Shown: positions 52,960 to 63,789 of the stretch, piece after piece
Layout of the letters: each line of letters opens with the position of its first letter
Numbering within the stretch: the first letter of the stretch is position 1
Source: Dendrolimus kikuchii
Taxonomy: Eukaryota; Arthropoda; Insecta; Lepidoptera; Lasiocampidae
DNA: 64,000 nt
Direction of reading: 5' to 3'
Assembly (NCBI GenBank): GCA_019925095.2
Contig: CM034411.1
Span: forward strand, 7,331,001-7,395,000
The notes under the pieces: model-generated
Databases searched by the model: none
What the model saw: only the letters and a program-made list of their open reading frames with translations
What the model was told of the DNA's origin: nothing
Position numbers and translations under genes: made by a program

Positions 52960-53277
52960 TTGTTTTTTTTTTTTATTGCAGGAGATCAGCAGACAGGCAG
53001 ACGGCCCACTTGATGGAAAGCGATTACTATCGCCTATATACATTTGTAACAACAAAGCTGCTACAAATGCGCTGCTGCTCTCTTAAGGGAGACTGGAACC
53101 TGGTCACTAATGCCGGAACACAACTCAAGGTTGTTATGGCGACATACTTTAGACCAGGGGTGGTAGCCATCCAGTCGGGCAAATGCCCTACCACCTGGCT
53201 GTGGGTTCTTTTGTCGCCTCTTACGACAGGCCGCCCGGCCGCAGGAAATTGTATTCTTTCTCCGTTCCTGCACGGAT
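52960..53277 (-). mobile_element. SINE-A, full length with target duplication
   Basis: Bounded by AGAAGCTTT at 52951-52959 and 53278-53286 (target duplication). It runs from a poly-T/ATTGCAGGAG end to the reverse of ATCCGTGCAGGAACGG. This copy fixes both ends of the family: about 318 bp including the A run, with the 5' end at TCCGTGCAGG. No tRNA-like cloverleaf is evident at the 5' end; the promoter origin is unknown. Confidence 0.92.
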
Positions 53278-53289
53278 AGAAGCTTTGCC

Positions 53290-53862
53290 CGTTTACACAA
53301 GGAACTCCATTTTTCGAAATAAAAACTACGCCTTATAAATCGGTGTGAGAGACGAACACACAGACATTGCAAATACAACTAAAATATTTTATCTATCAAC
53401 ATATTAACAACACTTAAATGTAATAAACGCAGAGCTACCCACATTTTAAAATGAGCACACCCACCTACATACACAGATGTCAGCAGCAGCTACGAAATTT
53501 ATAAATTCCAAAAGATCAAGCCGTTTTAATCCCCAAATTACACATTCTATCACGGAATCGATCAAAATAACTACTGGTATTAGTTTTATTGGGATCATGG
53601 GGCGCCCTCGGCGATATACCACGAAGAGTGATATTGTGGTTGCAATGAATTAACAGTTATATTACATAACATATAACAGGTATTAATAAGTTGCTGGACA
53701 TTTTAGATTGCGAACATTTAATTGACGGTACTTTCAAGTAATTTATAGTATTTAAGCGGTGCGTGAGGCGAGGCAGACACAGTTGTTTTACCGTTCTCCA
53801 GGCGCTACAATCTTCACTAAGCTGAATAAGTCAAACATTGTGTATTGTTTTATATATTTTAT
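53290..53862. other. No feature recognised
   Basis: Mixed composition, nothing supported. Confidence 0.3.
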
Positions 53863-54170
53863 CCGTGCAGGAACGGAGAAAGAATACAATTTCCTGTGGC
53901 CGGGCGGCCTGTCGTAATAAGCGACCAAACAACCCACAGCCACGTGGTAGGGCATTCGCCCGACTGGATGGCTACCACCCCTGGTCTAAAGTATGTCGCC
54001 ATAATAGCCCTGAGTTGTGTTCCGGCATTAGTGACCAGGTTCCAGTCTCCCTTAAGAGAGCAACAGCGCATTTGTAGCACCTTTGGTGTTGCAAATGTCC
54101 ATAGGCGATGGTAACCGCTTTCCACCAAATGGGCCGTCTGCCTCTCTGCTGAACTCCTGCAATAAAAATA
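53863..54170 (+). mobile_element. SINE-A, full length
   Basis: ATCCGTGCAGGAACGGAG to CTCCTGCAATAAAAATA. ATATATT on both sides may be a short duplication. Confidence 0.88.
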
Positions 54171-54539
54171 TATTGAAAATGTGTGAATTTGAATATGTTG
54201 AGATGATTTAAAGTTAATAACTGTGATGAACGGGGTGACTGTAAGAGGAGTTGGAAGTCGCAGGGCCAGGTTGGGCCCATTCTTTATGTCATCTTGATAA
54301 TATATTTAAATGTGTTGATATCAAGTGATTGAATAGAGTTATTCTTTCTCTTGTTTCTGTAGTTACGATAAGTGCATCTATTGATTTATTATGGGAATTT
54401 TCGATGACGCTTACAATATTCAAGAGACAGAGACGTTCTTGCTGTTTAATGAAACACTCCATGTGTGAAATCGAATCCACACACAGACAGTTTGTGTACG
54501 AGTATTATAAAAAATATGCGAATATATCTTTAATGCCTC
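54171..54539. other. No feature recognised
   Basis: AT-rich, short ORFs without motif. Confidence 0.3.
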
Positions 54540-54740
54540 TGCTACATCTGAGCTAATGTTAGTGTTAATGACTGTGTCATGGGGATGTAGCTTAAGATTT
54601 AATGCATTATTTGTCTTGCGACATTGTTATTAATTCTTATTGCTGTTAAACAGTGGATAACGTATGTTATACACTGATGCAGCTAATCATTAACAGCGTT
54701 CTTTTTAACGCTATAAACTCAGTTACATTGTCCCAGATGG
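54540..54740 (+). mobile_element. MITE J copy
   Basis: CTACATCTGAGCTAATGTTA and the inverse ACATTGTCCCAGATGGAGCA. It shares GCGACATTGTTATTAATTCT and TTTTTAACGCTATAAACTC with the other copies. Confidence 0.62.
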
Positions 54741-55687
54741 AGCAGGTATATTACTGCCACAAGTTTAACTTAAACAAGTTTTGTTTTTCAAGACATTCCC
54801 AATGTAAAATAAAAGGCAGAGATTCCATAAAAAATACATACCCAAGATTCGTCAACTAAAAATGTAATAACGAAATACGCGAATTTTCTACAAGTATCAA
54901 AATTAGACGTGCCACATGACATCTCACGTACGTGCCACAGTGCTGCTAAATATAATAAGTAACCTTCAGGCCTGTCACAGTATCAAAATTGGTTCCAACT
55001 ATACTAAGTGGTTGAACGTCGTCGCTGTCTGAAGCTATTAGAAGCCAGTCAGGGCATGAATTCTTAAAACGAATATTATGATACGTTCAGAAAAGTAATT
55101 AAGGATGTTTCTTGCTAAAATCAAGCTTGGAGTGTGAAAAAGTAGACTTATTTGCTTAACTGGTCCCTTTGATATTTGATAAAATATTTTAATTTCAAGT
55201 CCAAATCTAGTATATATATTACTTATATTGCAAATATATACGTATGAAAAATAATCCTAGTTCCAGAGAAAGAGACCTCTAATTTCAATGTTATACGAAT
55301 AGTGTTCGTACACTCTTTTATTAAGTTTGGCAAGAATATAAAATAAATACTTACATAATAGCTAAAAAATACCTACCTATTAACCTGAATGATAAATTGT
55401 ATACTTTGACAGTTAAAGAGTGAACCGTAAACAGTATTGTATTATCGCACTACGCCGAAAGCGTCTCTTGAACAGGAAAAAAGCTTTCTTATTTTGAAAA
55501 TACCTTAAGATTTAATTAACATTGTTTAAAAAATGCCTCCCTCCTCCTACACTCTAGCCTACCCCTATTCTAAAAATGTAGCTCTTTTATTTTGAAATGA
55601 AGACTACTTATAAAACCATGTCTGCTTTTATATTTTGAATATCATGTCGTGACGTCATTGAAAGTAAAACAAAAGATTATCTTTTTG
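54741..55687. other. No feature recognised
   Basis: AT-rich, nothing supported. Confidence 0.3.
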
Positions 55688-55950
55688 CGCACCTGATGGT
55701 AAGCGGTTACCATCGCCTATGGACCCTTGTAACACAAAAGGTGGTGCCAATGTCCTGCCGTTCTCTAAAGGGGGATTGGAACCTGGCCACTAATGCCGGA
55801 ACACATCTCGAGGTTGTTATGACGGCATACTCTAGGCTAAGGCGGTAGCCATCCAGACGGGCAAATGCCCTACCACCTCAATGTGGATTGTTTTGTCGCC
55901 TCTCATGACAGGCCGCCCGGCTGCAGGAAATTGTATTCTGCGGGGATAGT
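55688..55950 (-). mobile_element. SINE-A, diverged
   Basis: It lacks the poly-A end, starting at CCTGATGGTAAGCGG. Ends in the reverse of CAGAATACAATTTCCTGCAG. Several substitutions; no clear duplication. Confidence 0.78.
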
Positions 55951-56445
55951 TCATCTAAAGTAAAATAAATGTAGATTAGCATGTATTTTATAAGTTTGAA
56001 TAGATCGAAATGTACGTAGCGCTCACACACTCACATTTAATAAGTCGAAATGGTATTAAAGCAAAATAAACAATGGATTTAAATAAAAGTCCCAATTCCA
56101 ATTCATAATTAAATATTGTTTTTAAAATACGAGCCCTAATGCCATTATTTTTATTTTACATTAATCCAAAAGAGTGAGTTTCAAGAACATCCATCCATAC
56201 CTCCAATTTCCATTTTACGAAATAATATTCAAATGAAAAATAATTGGATGTTTTATTTACATCGTTCAGGAGCATTTTCCTTTTTGATGAACGGAAATTA
56301 AATGTCAAAGCATTGCAATTGACACAGACGTCAACATAATGGAAAAGTATAAAATATTTTCGTCCTCTTCATTCAGCTTATTTATATGCTTATATTTATA
56401 AATTAGTGACGGGCCGATACTTGTCATTACATATTTTATCTATAA
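55951..56445. other. No feature recognised
   Basis: AT-rich, nothing supported. Confidence 0.3.
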
Positions 56446-56640
56446 TCTATAAATATAAAATTATCGTGTCACACACAGTGTTTGTAACCAAACTCCTCTG
56501 AAACGGCTTGACCGATTTTTATGAAATTATTTGTGTATATTCTGCAGTTCTGAGAATAAGTCGTAATATGTGGTACAATTGGCATTTAGTAAATTCTCAA
56601 AGTTTGCTATGTGTATAATAATGTATAAAGAACCTCGCTA
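56446..56640 (+). mobile_element. Helitron-like 5' end fragment
   Basis: A|TCTATAAATATAAAATTATC then GTGTCACACACAGTG and AACGGCTTGACCGATTTTTA. The TC start and the motif CTTGACCGATTT are shared in type with Helitron L. The 3' end was not found. Confidence 0.5.
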
Positions 56641-56698
56641 TTTCTTCAAATAAAGTTTTTCTTTCTTTATTTGTCTTACATTGAAGCTATTAAAAAAA

Positions 56699-56916
56699 AG
56701 TCGTGGAAGGCCACGACACACCTTCCATGATCAAATTGATCGTGTACTAGCAGAAGGTGATGTCAGGAGCCTTAAGAACAGACGAGTGTGCATGACAAGA
56801 GTTATGAATGTCAAAGAGGCAAGTGAGGTGTGTAAGAATAAGCCTAAATGGCACTCTGTTGTTCGTGCCTACCCCGCAAGGGAACTGGCGTGAAGTTATG
56901 TATGTATGTATGTATG
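56699..56916 (+). mobile_element. RTE-1 short form
   Basis: It starts at A plus the palindrome GTCGTGGAAGGCCACGAC (56700-56717) and ends in a TATG run, flanked by TATTAAAAAAA (left 56688-56698, right 56917-56927). The in-frame part reads HDQIDRVLAEGDVRSLKNRR and ends AYPARELA. Its 5' base is the same as in the copy at 33122. Confidence 0.85.
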
Positions 56917-56928
56917 TATTAAAAAAAA

Positions 56929-57394
56929 CTACTAGAATATAAGTTGACGCACACAAGTTTTAGAAAAATGCTTCACTTCATTTAAGGCTTTACTCCACGT
57001 AGACTCCGTCTCTACTTTTATTCGTTCGTCTGAGTGCAAAACCACATGAAGTCTTACTTAAAGATATTCAATGGTTCTTCCAATAGGAATATACTTATTT
57101 AAATTTCAAACAATTTTTGCAACGGAAAACGTTCCCCCCATGAAATTAGCTGGCCTTGCGTACTGTAATCTTGAATGCAAATTGCAAAGAGAGGAATAGG
57201 CGTAATGTAAGGAGGGAGGATGTCTGTAAGGGGAGGCACAATGGTTGCTATTGACTTTAATCTGATGCGGTGAACCAGAAACCTTGGAGATTGCAACAGA
57301 GTTTTGTTAAGAGATAATATTTAGAGACAGTATACCTTATACTAATAATAATTGCCTGTTAAGATTGAATATATCTACCTTGGACAAAAAAAAA
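56929..57394. other. No feature recognised
   Basis: AT-rich, nothing supported. Confidence 0.3.
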
Positions 57395-57895
57395 CTGGGT
57401 AGACAGGCACAACTTCCACGAGGAAGCGAATAGGAGGATTCAGTTAGATTGGGCAGCATTCGGTAAGCTTAGACACGTTTTTTCGTCGATCATTCCGCAA
57501 TGCTTGAAGACGAGTCTTCGAGCAGTGTGTCCTACCAGTGACAGACGGTGCCGTAACGTAAACACTCACGGTAGACTAGTCTACAAATTTAAAGTCAATC
57601 AGCGGGCCATATTGGGTGTTTCTCTTATGAATAAAATCAGAAATGAGGACATCCATAATATAACCAAAATAACCGACACAGCTCGCTATATTAGCAAGTT
57701 GAAGTAGCAGTGGATCGGACAGGTCTGTCGCAGGACCAACGGGCGATGGAGCAAATATGTCCTGGTGTGAAGACGAGTGAAGTGGCCTAAAGTCGCCGTT
57801 AGGGGCTGGTTGAGAAAGGCGGAAGTCCGAGATATGTGGCGCAAACTTAGGAGGGCCTACGTCTATCAGTAGACATTAATTAGCTGATGAAGAAG
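57395..57895 (+). pseudogene. RTE-3 LINE C-terminal region, decayed
   Basis: In successive frames: NRRIQLDWAAFGKLRHVFSS, IIPQCLKTSLRAVCPTSDR, then RAILGVSLMNKIRNEDI, ARYISKLK and CRRTNGRW, and ends near AYVYQ. In the family a segment N-R-R-I-x-L-G-W-A-A-F-G-K-L is followed by the LTYGAE and R-A-M-L-G-V-S-L region; both are present but the LTYGAE block is lost and there are stops. More of the reverse transcriptase is preserved than at 15490. Confidence 0.72.
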
Positions 57896-58313
57896 AGTTT
57901 GAATGGTCTTAAGCCTTTACCCACCTAGTTTACATGAAGATAGAAGTACTGATTTCATTTCCTTGCATGGTGAATTTCGTAAACGAACTTTCCGTTGTTT
58001 ACTATCGTCTGGACGTATGTAATCAGCCTTAGAGTTGTCTGTTGTACAACAAGAATTCCTTCGTTTCGCGTTCATTACGGATCTATAATTCGGTGGAAGC
58101 TTCTGTTACGTGTATTTGTCTTTCGCTTGGTAATGTCCTTATATATAATATTCATAATACTTGCCATTATTTAGATACACAAATCGTGCAAAGCCATATT
58201 TAAAAAAGAAGCAGAAAAATTCTATAGATAGATATTCAAACAAAAAATACATGTATATAATTGTGGTTCAATGTGGCTAAGGCACTCACTCATTCTAGTA
58301 TGAGACGGTTTCT
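57896..58313. other. No feature recognised
   Basis: AT-rich. 58187-58212 resembles 29593 (see there). Confidence 0.3.
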
Positions 58314-58382
58314 GTAATTCTTACAATATGTGTAGTATATTAATGTTAATAACAATATCTATGTATATATTGTAAGAATTAC
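58314..58382. repeat. Perfect 16-bp inverted repeat
   Basis: GTAATTCTTACAATAT (58314-58329) and its exact inverse (58367-58382), separated by 37 bp. It leads into a decayed SINE-T fragment. Confidence 0.75.
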
Positions 58383-58510
58383 CACGTACAACTGATGAAG
58401 CAAAACATCCTGAGGAAATTTGCATATCGTATACCGTTTGTCCTAAAATAACAATCGTCGAAAGGACGATACAGACTAGTAGTGGTTCCTTTATGGGATG
58501 ATATTATAGG
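58383..58510 (+). repeat. SINE-T fragment, decayed
   Basis: CCACGTACAACTGATGAAGC, AAAACATCCTGAGG and, further on, AGTAGTGGTTCCTTTATGGG. Same order as the distal half of SINE-T. Confidence 0.45.
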
Positions 58511-59436
58511 TGCATAAATAACCTTGGCTTTTCTTCAGCTCTACTTTTTACTACGTATATCCTTAAAATCGCTCCAATAGCAAACAAGGCGCTGCATTTA
58601 AATAGCATGTTCCAGCTTTAAAAACCGGACTGGCACGATCAATCAAAACGAATGTCTCGCAACATTTATCTTCTGAACGGAATATTAAAAGGAAAACCGA
58701 ACACGGCACGAAAAAACGGCCCGATCCCGCGTCAGGAATTATTCATGTGACTCCGCCAGCCGGATTGGTGTGGGCGTTTTTCTGTCTGTGCCCCTGTATT
58801 TTAATGGTTTTGGGAATTTGAGTGAAATGCTCTATATCAGAATTTGAATTTATCTTGCTATATAATAATGGACTGTTGTCACCAATACGCCTGATGTTTT
58901 GATAGTTGATGACTCCGAGACGCGTTGTTATTTTGTTGTATTTTCCCCAAATAAATTTGAAACAGATTGACACACCCAGCCGATGGCGAGTGGTGCGGTC
59001 TCTGACTGATGTTAAATCACAATCATAAAAATATCGAACTTTAATCTATTTCTTAAGTTTAGCTTGTATCTTGGCAACCTTTCGCTCTATACTTATATTA
59101 GGTCTGGACTACACATCGCGGCCACCGGTGAAACGTTGGAGACGTCGGGTATATGCATGCTGCATATTTAATACTCACTTTGCATTTGATTATTGCACAC
59201 ACGCTTAGTTACGAGGATGGAACAATCTGATTGTAGATTTTGTTTATAAGAGAACACTGCCTTACAGGTATAAAGTATAGAGCACATGCTAAATGATTTC
59301 TAAGAAAACATACAAAGTAACATATATACTTGGAAGATACTATCTCGTGTTTAGGTCCTTCAAAAAGCTGCAGATAAATAAAACCTCTGGCCCCACTGAC
59401 TAAGTAAAGTAGGACTTAGAAGTTTTCAGAGCTTAT
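58511..59436. other. No feature recognised
   Basis: AT-rich with a few mixed patches; nothing supported. Confidence 0.3.
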
Positions 59437-59705
59437 TCTGTGCAGGAACGGAGAAAGAACACCGATTCCTGTAGCCGCTAGAGGGTAGGGCATTCGCCCG
59501 TCTGGATTGCTAACACACTTGGAATAGTATATGCTACCATAAGAACCATGAATTGTGTTCTGGTATGAGCGGCCAGATTCTAGTATTCCCTTCGAAGTCG
59601 ATAGCATATTGGTAGCATCTTTGGTGTTGTAAACGTCTATAGGCGACAGTAACCACTTTCTATGAGGTGGGCCCCCTGTTTGCTGTGCTCTAGCAATAAA
59701 AAAAA
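59437..59705 (+). mobile_element. SINE-A, strongly diverged
   Basis: CTGTGCAGGAACGGAG then a deletion of the GGCCTGTCGTAAGAGG block, and GGCATTCGCCCGTCTGGA, to a poly-A end (CTCTAGCAATAAAAAAAAA). One of the oldest copies. Confidence 0.75.
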
Positions 59706-60376
59706 ATGTATGCTATAATATGTTTTCTTTTTATTACTGTACGATTTAATTTCTTATGTCTGTCTTCTTTACCATCAATGAACAGATATCTATAAACAAT
59801 AATATGATTGACTTCAAAACCTAATAATAATTGCCGTATATAATCTTAAACGTAACTAAGAGTAATACATCCTAGAACCAAAGGTTTCCAATTTATTCTT
59901 CAGATAAGATTTTATTGTGTTTTTCTCCTGCGACTTTCTTTTCGAATTTCCGTTTTCCTTTAACTGTATTTGAACCGCAAGTGAACGTCTGAGAATTTAT
60001 GGCTTTAACACCGCTGTGTTGTTGGATGTTGAGTTTATGTGTTCTTGTAATGTTTTACAGTCAACTGTAAGTATATTAAGTACATGACCTAATAGTGAGG
60101 ACACAAAATTGTATTTAGGAACCTGATATTTAGGATGAGCCATTATATTTCTTATTAAAACATCCTGATGTAGGAAAAGGGTCCCTTCATACCCCTTGTA
60201 TAATAACCGCAATAGTGATTGAACAGAGGAAGTGTAGAAGTGGCTCTGAGTCGATTCATAACCAGGTACAAATTATCTACGTTTACTTCCTCCTTGTTAT
60301 CATCATTCACAAGATATTTTAAATTTTGCTTGATACAAATGAAAAATATTTCATCCGCCCTGCTGCTGTTATTTAT
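59706..60376. other. No feature recognised
   Basis: AT-rich, short ORFs without motif. Confidence 0.3.
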
Positions 60377-60665
60377 TGTCGTGGTAGCGTAATGGCTTGT
60401 GCACGCGTCCTAAACACAAAAGGCGCGGGTTCGAACCCTGGCTGGAACGCATGCACCTCTTAGATACCTTTTGGACCTAGTGTGCATATTATTATAATTA
60501 TCACGTGTTAATAACGCTGAAGGAAAACATCGTGATGCAACCTGCACGTCGAGATAACCGATGTGTCAAAGCTGCCAAGCCGCCTTGAACAAGCGTGGCG
60601 GGTATACTGTCCGTTCCCCTATAATGAGAGCCTAGTACCGGGACGTTTATGATCTGTTATTATTA
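60377..60665 (+). mobile_element. SINE-T, best preserved, with A and B boxes
   Basis: GTGGTAGCGTAATGGCTTGT (A-box-like) and GGTTCGAACCC (60428-60438), a perfect RNA polymerase III B box. The body continues with ATGCACCTCTTAGATACC, AAACATCGTGATGCAACCTG and AAGCGTGGCGGGTATACTGT, and ends in a TGTTATTATTA run. A tRNA-derived SINE; the head is not a foldable functional tRNA gene as far as can be seen. Confidence 0.8.
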
Positions 60666-60699
60666 TATTTCTATCTTTTCTTTCACCATATCCTAATTA

Positions 60700-60850
60700 A
60701 TTGGGGTCGATATGTCTTTTCCTTCCACACTCGTCTATTCTGATTTCTGACATACATTTTCTGTCACACCACAAATCATCATATCACCCTTCACACAATC
60801 CATCCATCTTTTTTTTGGTCTACCTTCACATTTGTATTTATATATGTTAT
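60700..60850 (-). pseudogene. RTE-4 LINE fragment
   Basis: The minus frame reads KCEGRPKKRWMDCVKGDMMI, CGVTENVCQKSE, then a stop and VEGKDIS. This is the G-R-P-K-x-R-W-x-D segment that follows the reverse transcriptase in RTE-like LINEs. It lies directly beside the SINE-T at 60377. Confidence 0.62.
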
Positions 60851-61206
60851 TATATACTATAGTCTGGAATCGCCCCCAGAGTTGTCCGTTGTACATTACC
60901 CATAACACAAGCGTATCTTACTGGGTTAGGCGATTTGCAATAATGTGTTTTTCTGACGATTATTTATTAGCCCATTCTAAAGAGATTTTTTTACAAAATA
61001 ACAAATATGTTTATGTTCTGAAACTGTACTATCAAGACAAAGAAGATATAAGGCAAAAGAGCAAAGATTGTGAAGAAACAGCTCCACCTCAACTTCCAAG
61101 CCAGATCGGTACTATTGATAACGCATTTGAGTTTTATTTTACTGTTGCAGTTGTAGTCAAAACAATTCATTCGAGACCATTCGCCAAACTAAATTGGAAA
61201 TTTTAG
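60832..61206 (+). CDS. Uncertain 124-codon ORF
   Basis: The longest plus-strand ORF in this part. The central part reads SKEIFLQNNKYVYVLKLYYQ and EETAPPQLPSQIGTID, which is not obviously repetitive. The first third overlaps the RTE-4 fragment and a short dispersed repeat, so the ATG is doubtful. I do not recognise it. It may be a chance ORF; an exon is possible but unsupported. Confidence 0.15.
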   Translation: MYLYMLLYTIVWNRPQSCPLYITHNTSVSYWVRRFAIMCFSDDYLLAHSKEIFLQNNKYVYVLKLYYQDKEDIRQKSKDCEETAPPQLPSQIGTIDNAFEFYFTVAVVVKTIHSRPFAKLNWKF

Positions 61207-62214
61207 GGTTCAAGCATGCAATTGCTAATTTATACTTTAAGAACTTATTTATTAACAATTCCATATTTATTAAGAGTAGCAAAATTATTGTACCTTAAAT
61301 TAAGACAATGTTAAGTTTCCATTCAGTCTGATCCTATATGAATCTAAATCTAATACAGTATATAAACTACTTTCTACAATCACTATTGTTGTAGTTATTC
61401 ACGTGCACAATTGTACATTATTAACTATAGTAAATTTCTTTCTATGTCTCTTTGGAAAGATCTTAGTTTCACCAAGTTTGCAGATTCTTTATGAACAAGA
61501 GTAGCGAGGAAGAGAATTATTTGCAGAGCATTAGAAGAAGATTATAATTATGTGGAAAAAATACAACAAATTTTATTAATAGGTTCAACTACATATAAAT
61601 ATGTAATTAACGATATTTAGATTAATTTGATAATAACTAAAAATGTATATAAAAATCTATTTACATATATAATTATAAATATATAGATATATAAACATTA
61701 ACGCCATATAGCAATCATATTGAAGTCCACGGCTAAACATAAACTGGATTATCGCATTCAGTTCTGGCTTGCCAGGACTATCTCCACATGTCTCATGTCA
61801 TGCAGTAGACGTCCCATGCTACATTCGCTGGAGATAATCTTTACTCGGGAACACTCCTTTCCCCTGCCGATTGTTGTTACTTAGGCAGACCGGCCCACTA
61901 CTACTTTGTATGGAGTATATATCTGTATTTCGTCGCATCCTACTCTGTACTAACGCTCCCGTGAAGTTTACCTGTTTCCGCATTGCCATAGAAGAAGCCC
62001 AATCGCCCAATAAAACACATAGTCAAAATTTTAAAGTGTTAATAAGTTTCTTTTAAATTTCTTTACCACTAGCTAGATAGTTTAGTGTAATTACATAACA
62101 TCAGCCTGTAACCATCCCACTTTTGGGTAAACAGGCCATATACCTGCCATGTTTGTCCAAGACATATTATAAATGTGTTATTTCGCTATCAATATATAGT
62201 AATTGTAATATGTA
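61207..62214. other. AT-rich, no feature recognised
   Basis: 61730-62010 is less AT-rich, with short ORFs on both strands (63 codons minus, 61 plus), none recognised. 61640-61700 is low-complexity TATA sequence. Confidence 0.3.
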
Positions 62215-62422
62215 TTTGCCCGACTGGATGGCTACCACCCCTGGTCTAGAGTATGCCGACATACCTTGATTTGTGTTCCGGCATTAGTGACCAGGATCCA
62301 GTCTCCCTTCAGAGAGCTGCAGTTCATTTGTAGCACCTTTGGTGTTGCAAATTTCCATAGGCGATGGTAACCACTTTCCATCAAGTGGGCCGTTTGCCTG
62401 TCTGCTGAACTCATGCAATAAA
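62215..62422 (+). mobile_element. SINE-A, 5'-truncated
   Basis: Starts at ATTTGCCCGACTGG and runs to a poly-A end (TCATGCAATAAAAAAAA). A few deletions in the middle. Confidence 0.8.
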
Positions 62423-62464
62423 AAAAATGTGCAGATGTTAGAAAATGTGCCGAGATGAACATAC

Positions 62465-62545
62465 TTTCCTACCAGGATTCAAACCTACGTTAATAGTATG
62501 AAACGTAAATACTCTAGGCCACTAAGCTACCACGACTAACTTGTT
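62465..62545 (-). repeat. SINE-T head, reverse
   Basis: CCAGGATTCAAACCTACG is the reverse of the B-box region and CCACTAAGCTACCACGAC is the reverse of GTCGTGGTAGCTTAGTGG (A-box-like). It is only the tRNA-like head. Confidence 0.6.
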
Positions 62546-62884
62546 TTCATCATATTTAAATGTTTGTATTATTTTTGCCCTAGTACCTTGTTTTTAATAG
62601 ACAATTCTAGAACAGAAATCAAATCGTAAACAATACTTCTTTGTTCCATTAATTTTACTGCGTAGGTAGACATTGCGTTCACCCTTTCCAGGAAAAAGAT
62701 GCCCTTCAGGTTACTTTGTTTATTAGGTTTCGTTTATATTTCGTAGAAACAACAAAATTGTTTGCATAAAATATTCTTTTATTTAAAAGAGTTACGTTTA
62801 ACATTTGTAAATAACGGATTTCATCTTAAAATAATACCTAATTAGTCCTTATAATTAATCAATGCAAATTAGTTAAAACAAGCC

Positions 62885-63160
62885 GCAAGTATATTGTTCG
62901 ACGCAAACGCCTCTCAAACTCATTTCAAATAATGTGAGTTCGAATCTTGGTTAAGAAACTTGCAATATAGGCAGTTTTCTGACTAAAATCTATATTGTTA
63001 CAATTTCCATGTGGTTTTTTTTAAATGAAATTTGCATATAAATATAAGTAATGTATCAAACCTAGTAATCCAGCTTTGACAAGTGTGGTGAGTTTAGTGT
63101 CAGTTTCAACAGATTCGAGACCAACAGTAGAACGTTAATGAGTTGTTATTATAGAAATAT
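62885..63160 (+). repeat. SINE-T, decayed
   Basis: GTGAGTTCGAATCTTGG (B-box region), ATATAGGCAGTTTTCTGACT, TGACAAGTGTGGTGAGTTTA and GAGTTGTTATTATAG. The A-box region is not clear. From 62546 to 62884 nothing is recognised. Confidence 0.5.
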
Positions 63161-63297
63161 CAACATGAATGTCAAATGATGGCAAGGAGATATTGTATCT
63201 TCTGGAGGAGATGCTAGCTATATCTATAGGTATATATTTTGTTTTGAAAAAATTAGAAGTATTAGTCAAGTTAGTGATTGGCGAGTGAGAGTATTAA

Positions 63298-63715
63298 ATG
63301 AAAATGCTGCATCTGTGCCGTGTCTGTATATTAAAGCTATTTAAAAAAATAACTGGAATACACTATATAAACGATGGAGAATACGATGCAATTTTTTTTA
63401 GATCTATTTATCTGTTTGTTTGGGATTCACGTAAAAACTACTGGGCCGATTTTGATGCGGATTTCGTTGGTCCACACCAAATTCTTAGATTTAAAATCTG
63501 CGCTACTTTTTATCCCGGGAACCCCGCGGAAATTTTCACGAGAGCAGTTTGAAGTTGTTCGCGTGCATAAAAATTTGCTTATTCCGACACAGTTTTCACT
63601 AAAAGGTTAGCTGACTTTCTTTTTTAAATGATGCACTTTGTGTCCCAGGATTCCCGCAGGAATTTCAAGTCAAGCGTGGACGAAGTCGCGGACATATTTA
63701 AGTATTTAATAAGGA
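63298..63715 (+). mobile_element. Helitron F copy
   Basis: GTGCCGTGTCTGTATATTAA, AACGATGGAGAATACGATGC, CTACTGGGCCGATTTTGATG, TTTTTATCCCGGGAACCCCG, GTTCGCGTGCATAAAAATTT and CAAGCGTGGACGAAGTCGCG. The CTAG end is decayed. The 84-codon ORF is repeat sequence. Confidence 0.7.
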
Positions 63716-63789
63716 TTTTTAATGTATTATTGAATTTTTTATATTTTAACGCGTTTTGCCTGTTTCAAGGAATAAAAAAAATCTCATAA

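Noticed and set aside
53010..53279. 89-codon ORF (MMES...GRPAAGNCILSPFLHG) that recurs at 26754, 37201, 50191 and 53859, suggesting a gene family
   Set aside because: It lies antisense in SINE-A copies and ends exactly at the SINE boundary. Both strands of this SINE happen to be open, and older copies carry stops. It is repeat sequence.
53838..54077. 70-codon sense ORF (QERRKNTISCGRAACRKRR...) present in many places
   Set aside because: It is the sense frame of the same SINE-A; no start context, and the copies share it by descent only.
60428..60438. Possible tRNA gene
   Set aside because: Perfect B box, but no acceptor or anticodon stems could be matched, and the sequence continues into a SINE body.
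61819..62010. 63-codon minus ORF in a less AT-rich patch as a host exon
   Set aside because: No motif, no convincing splice sites, and the opposite strand is equally open.
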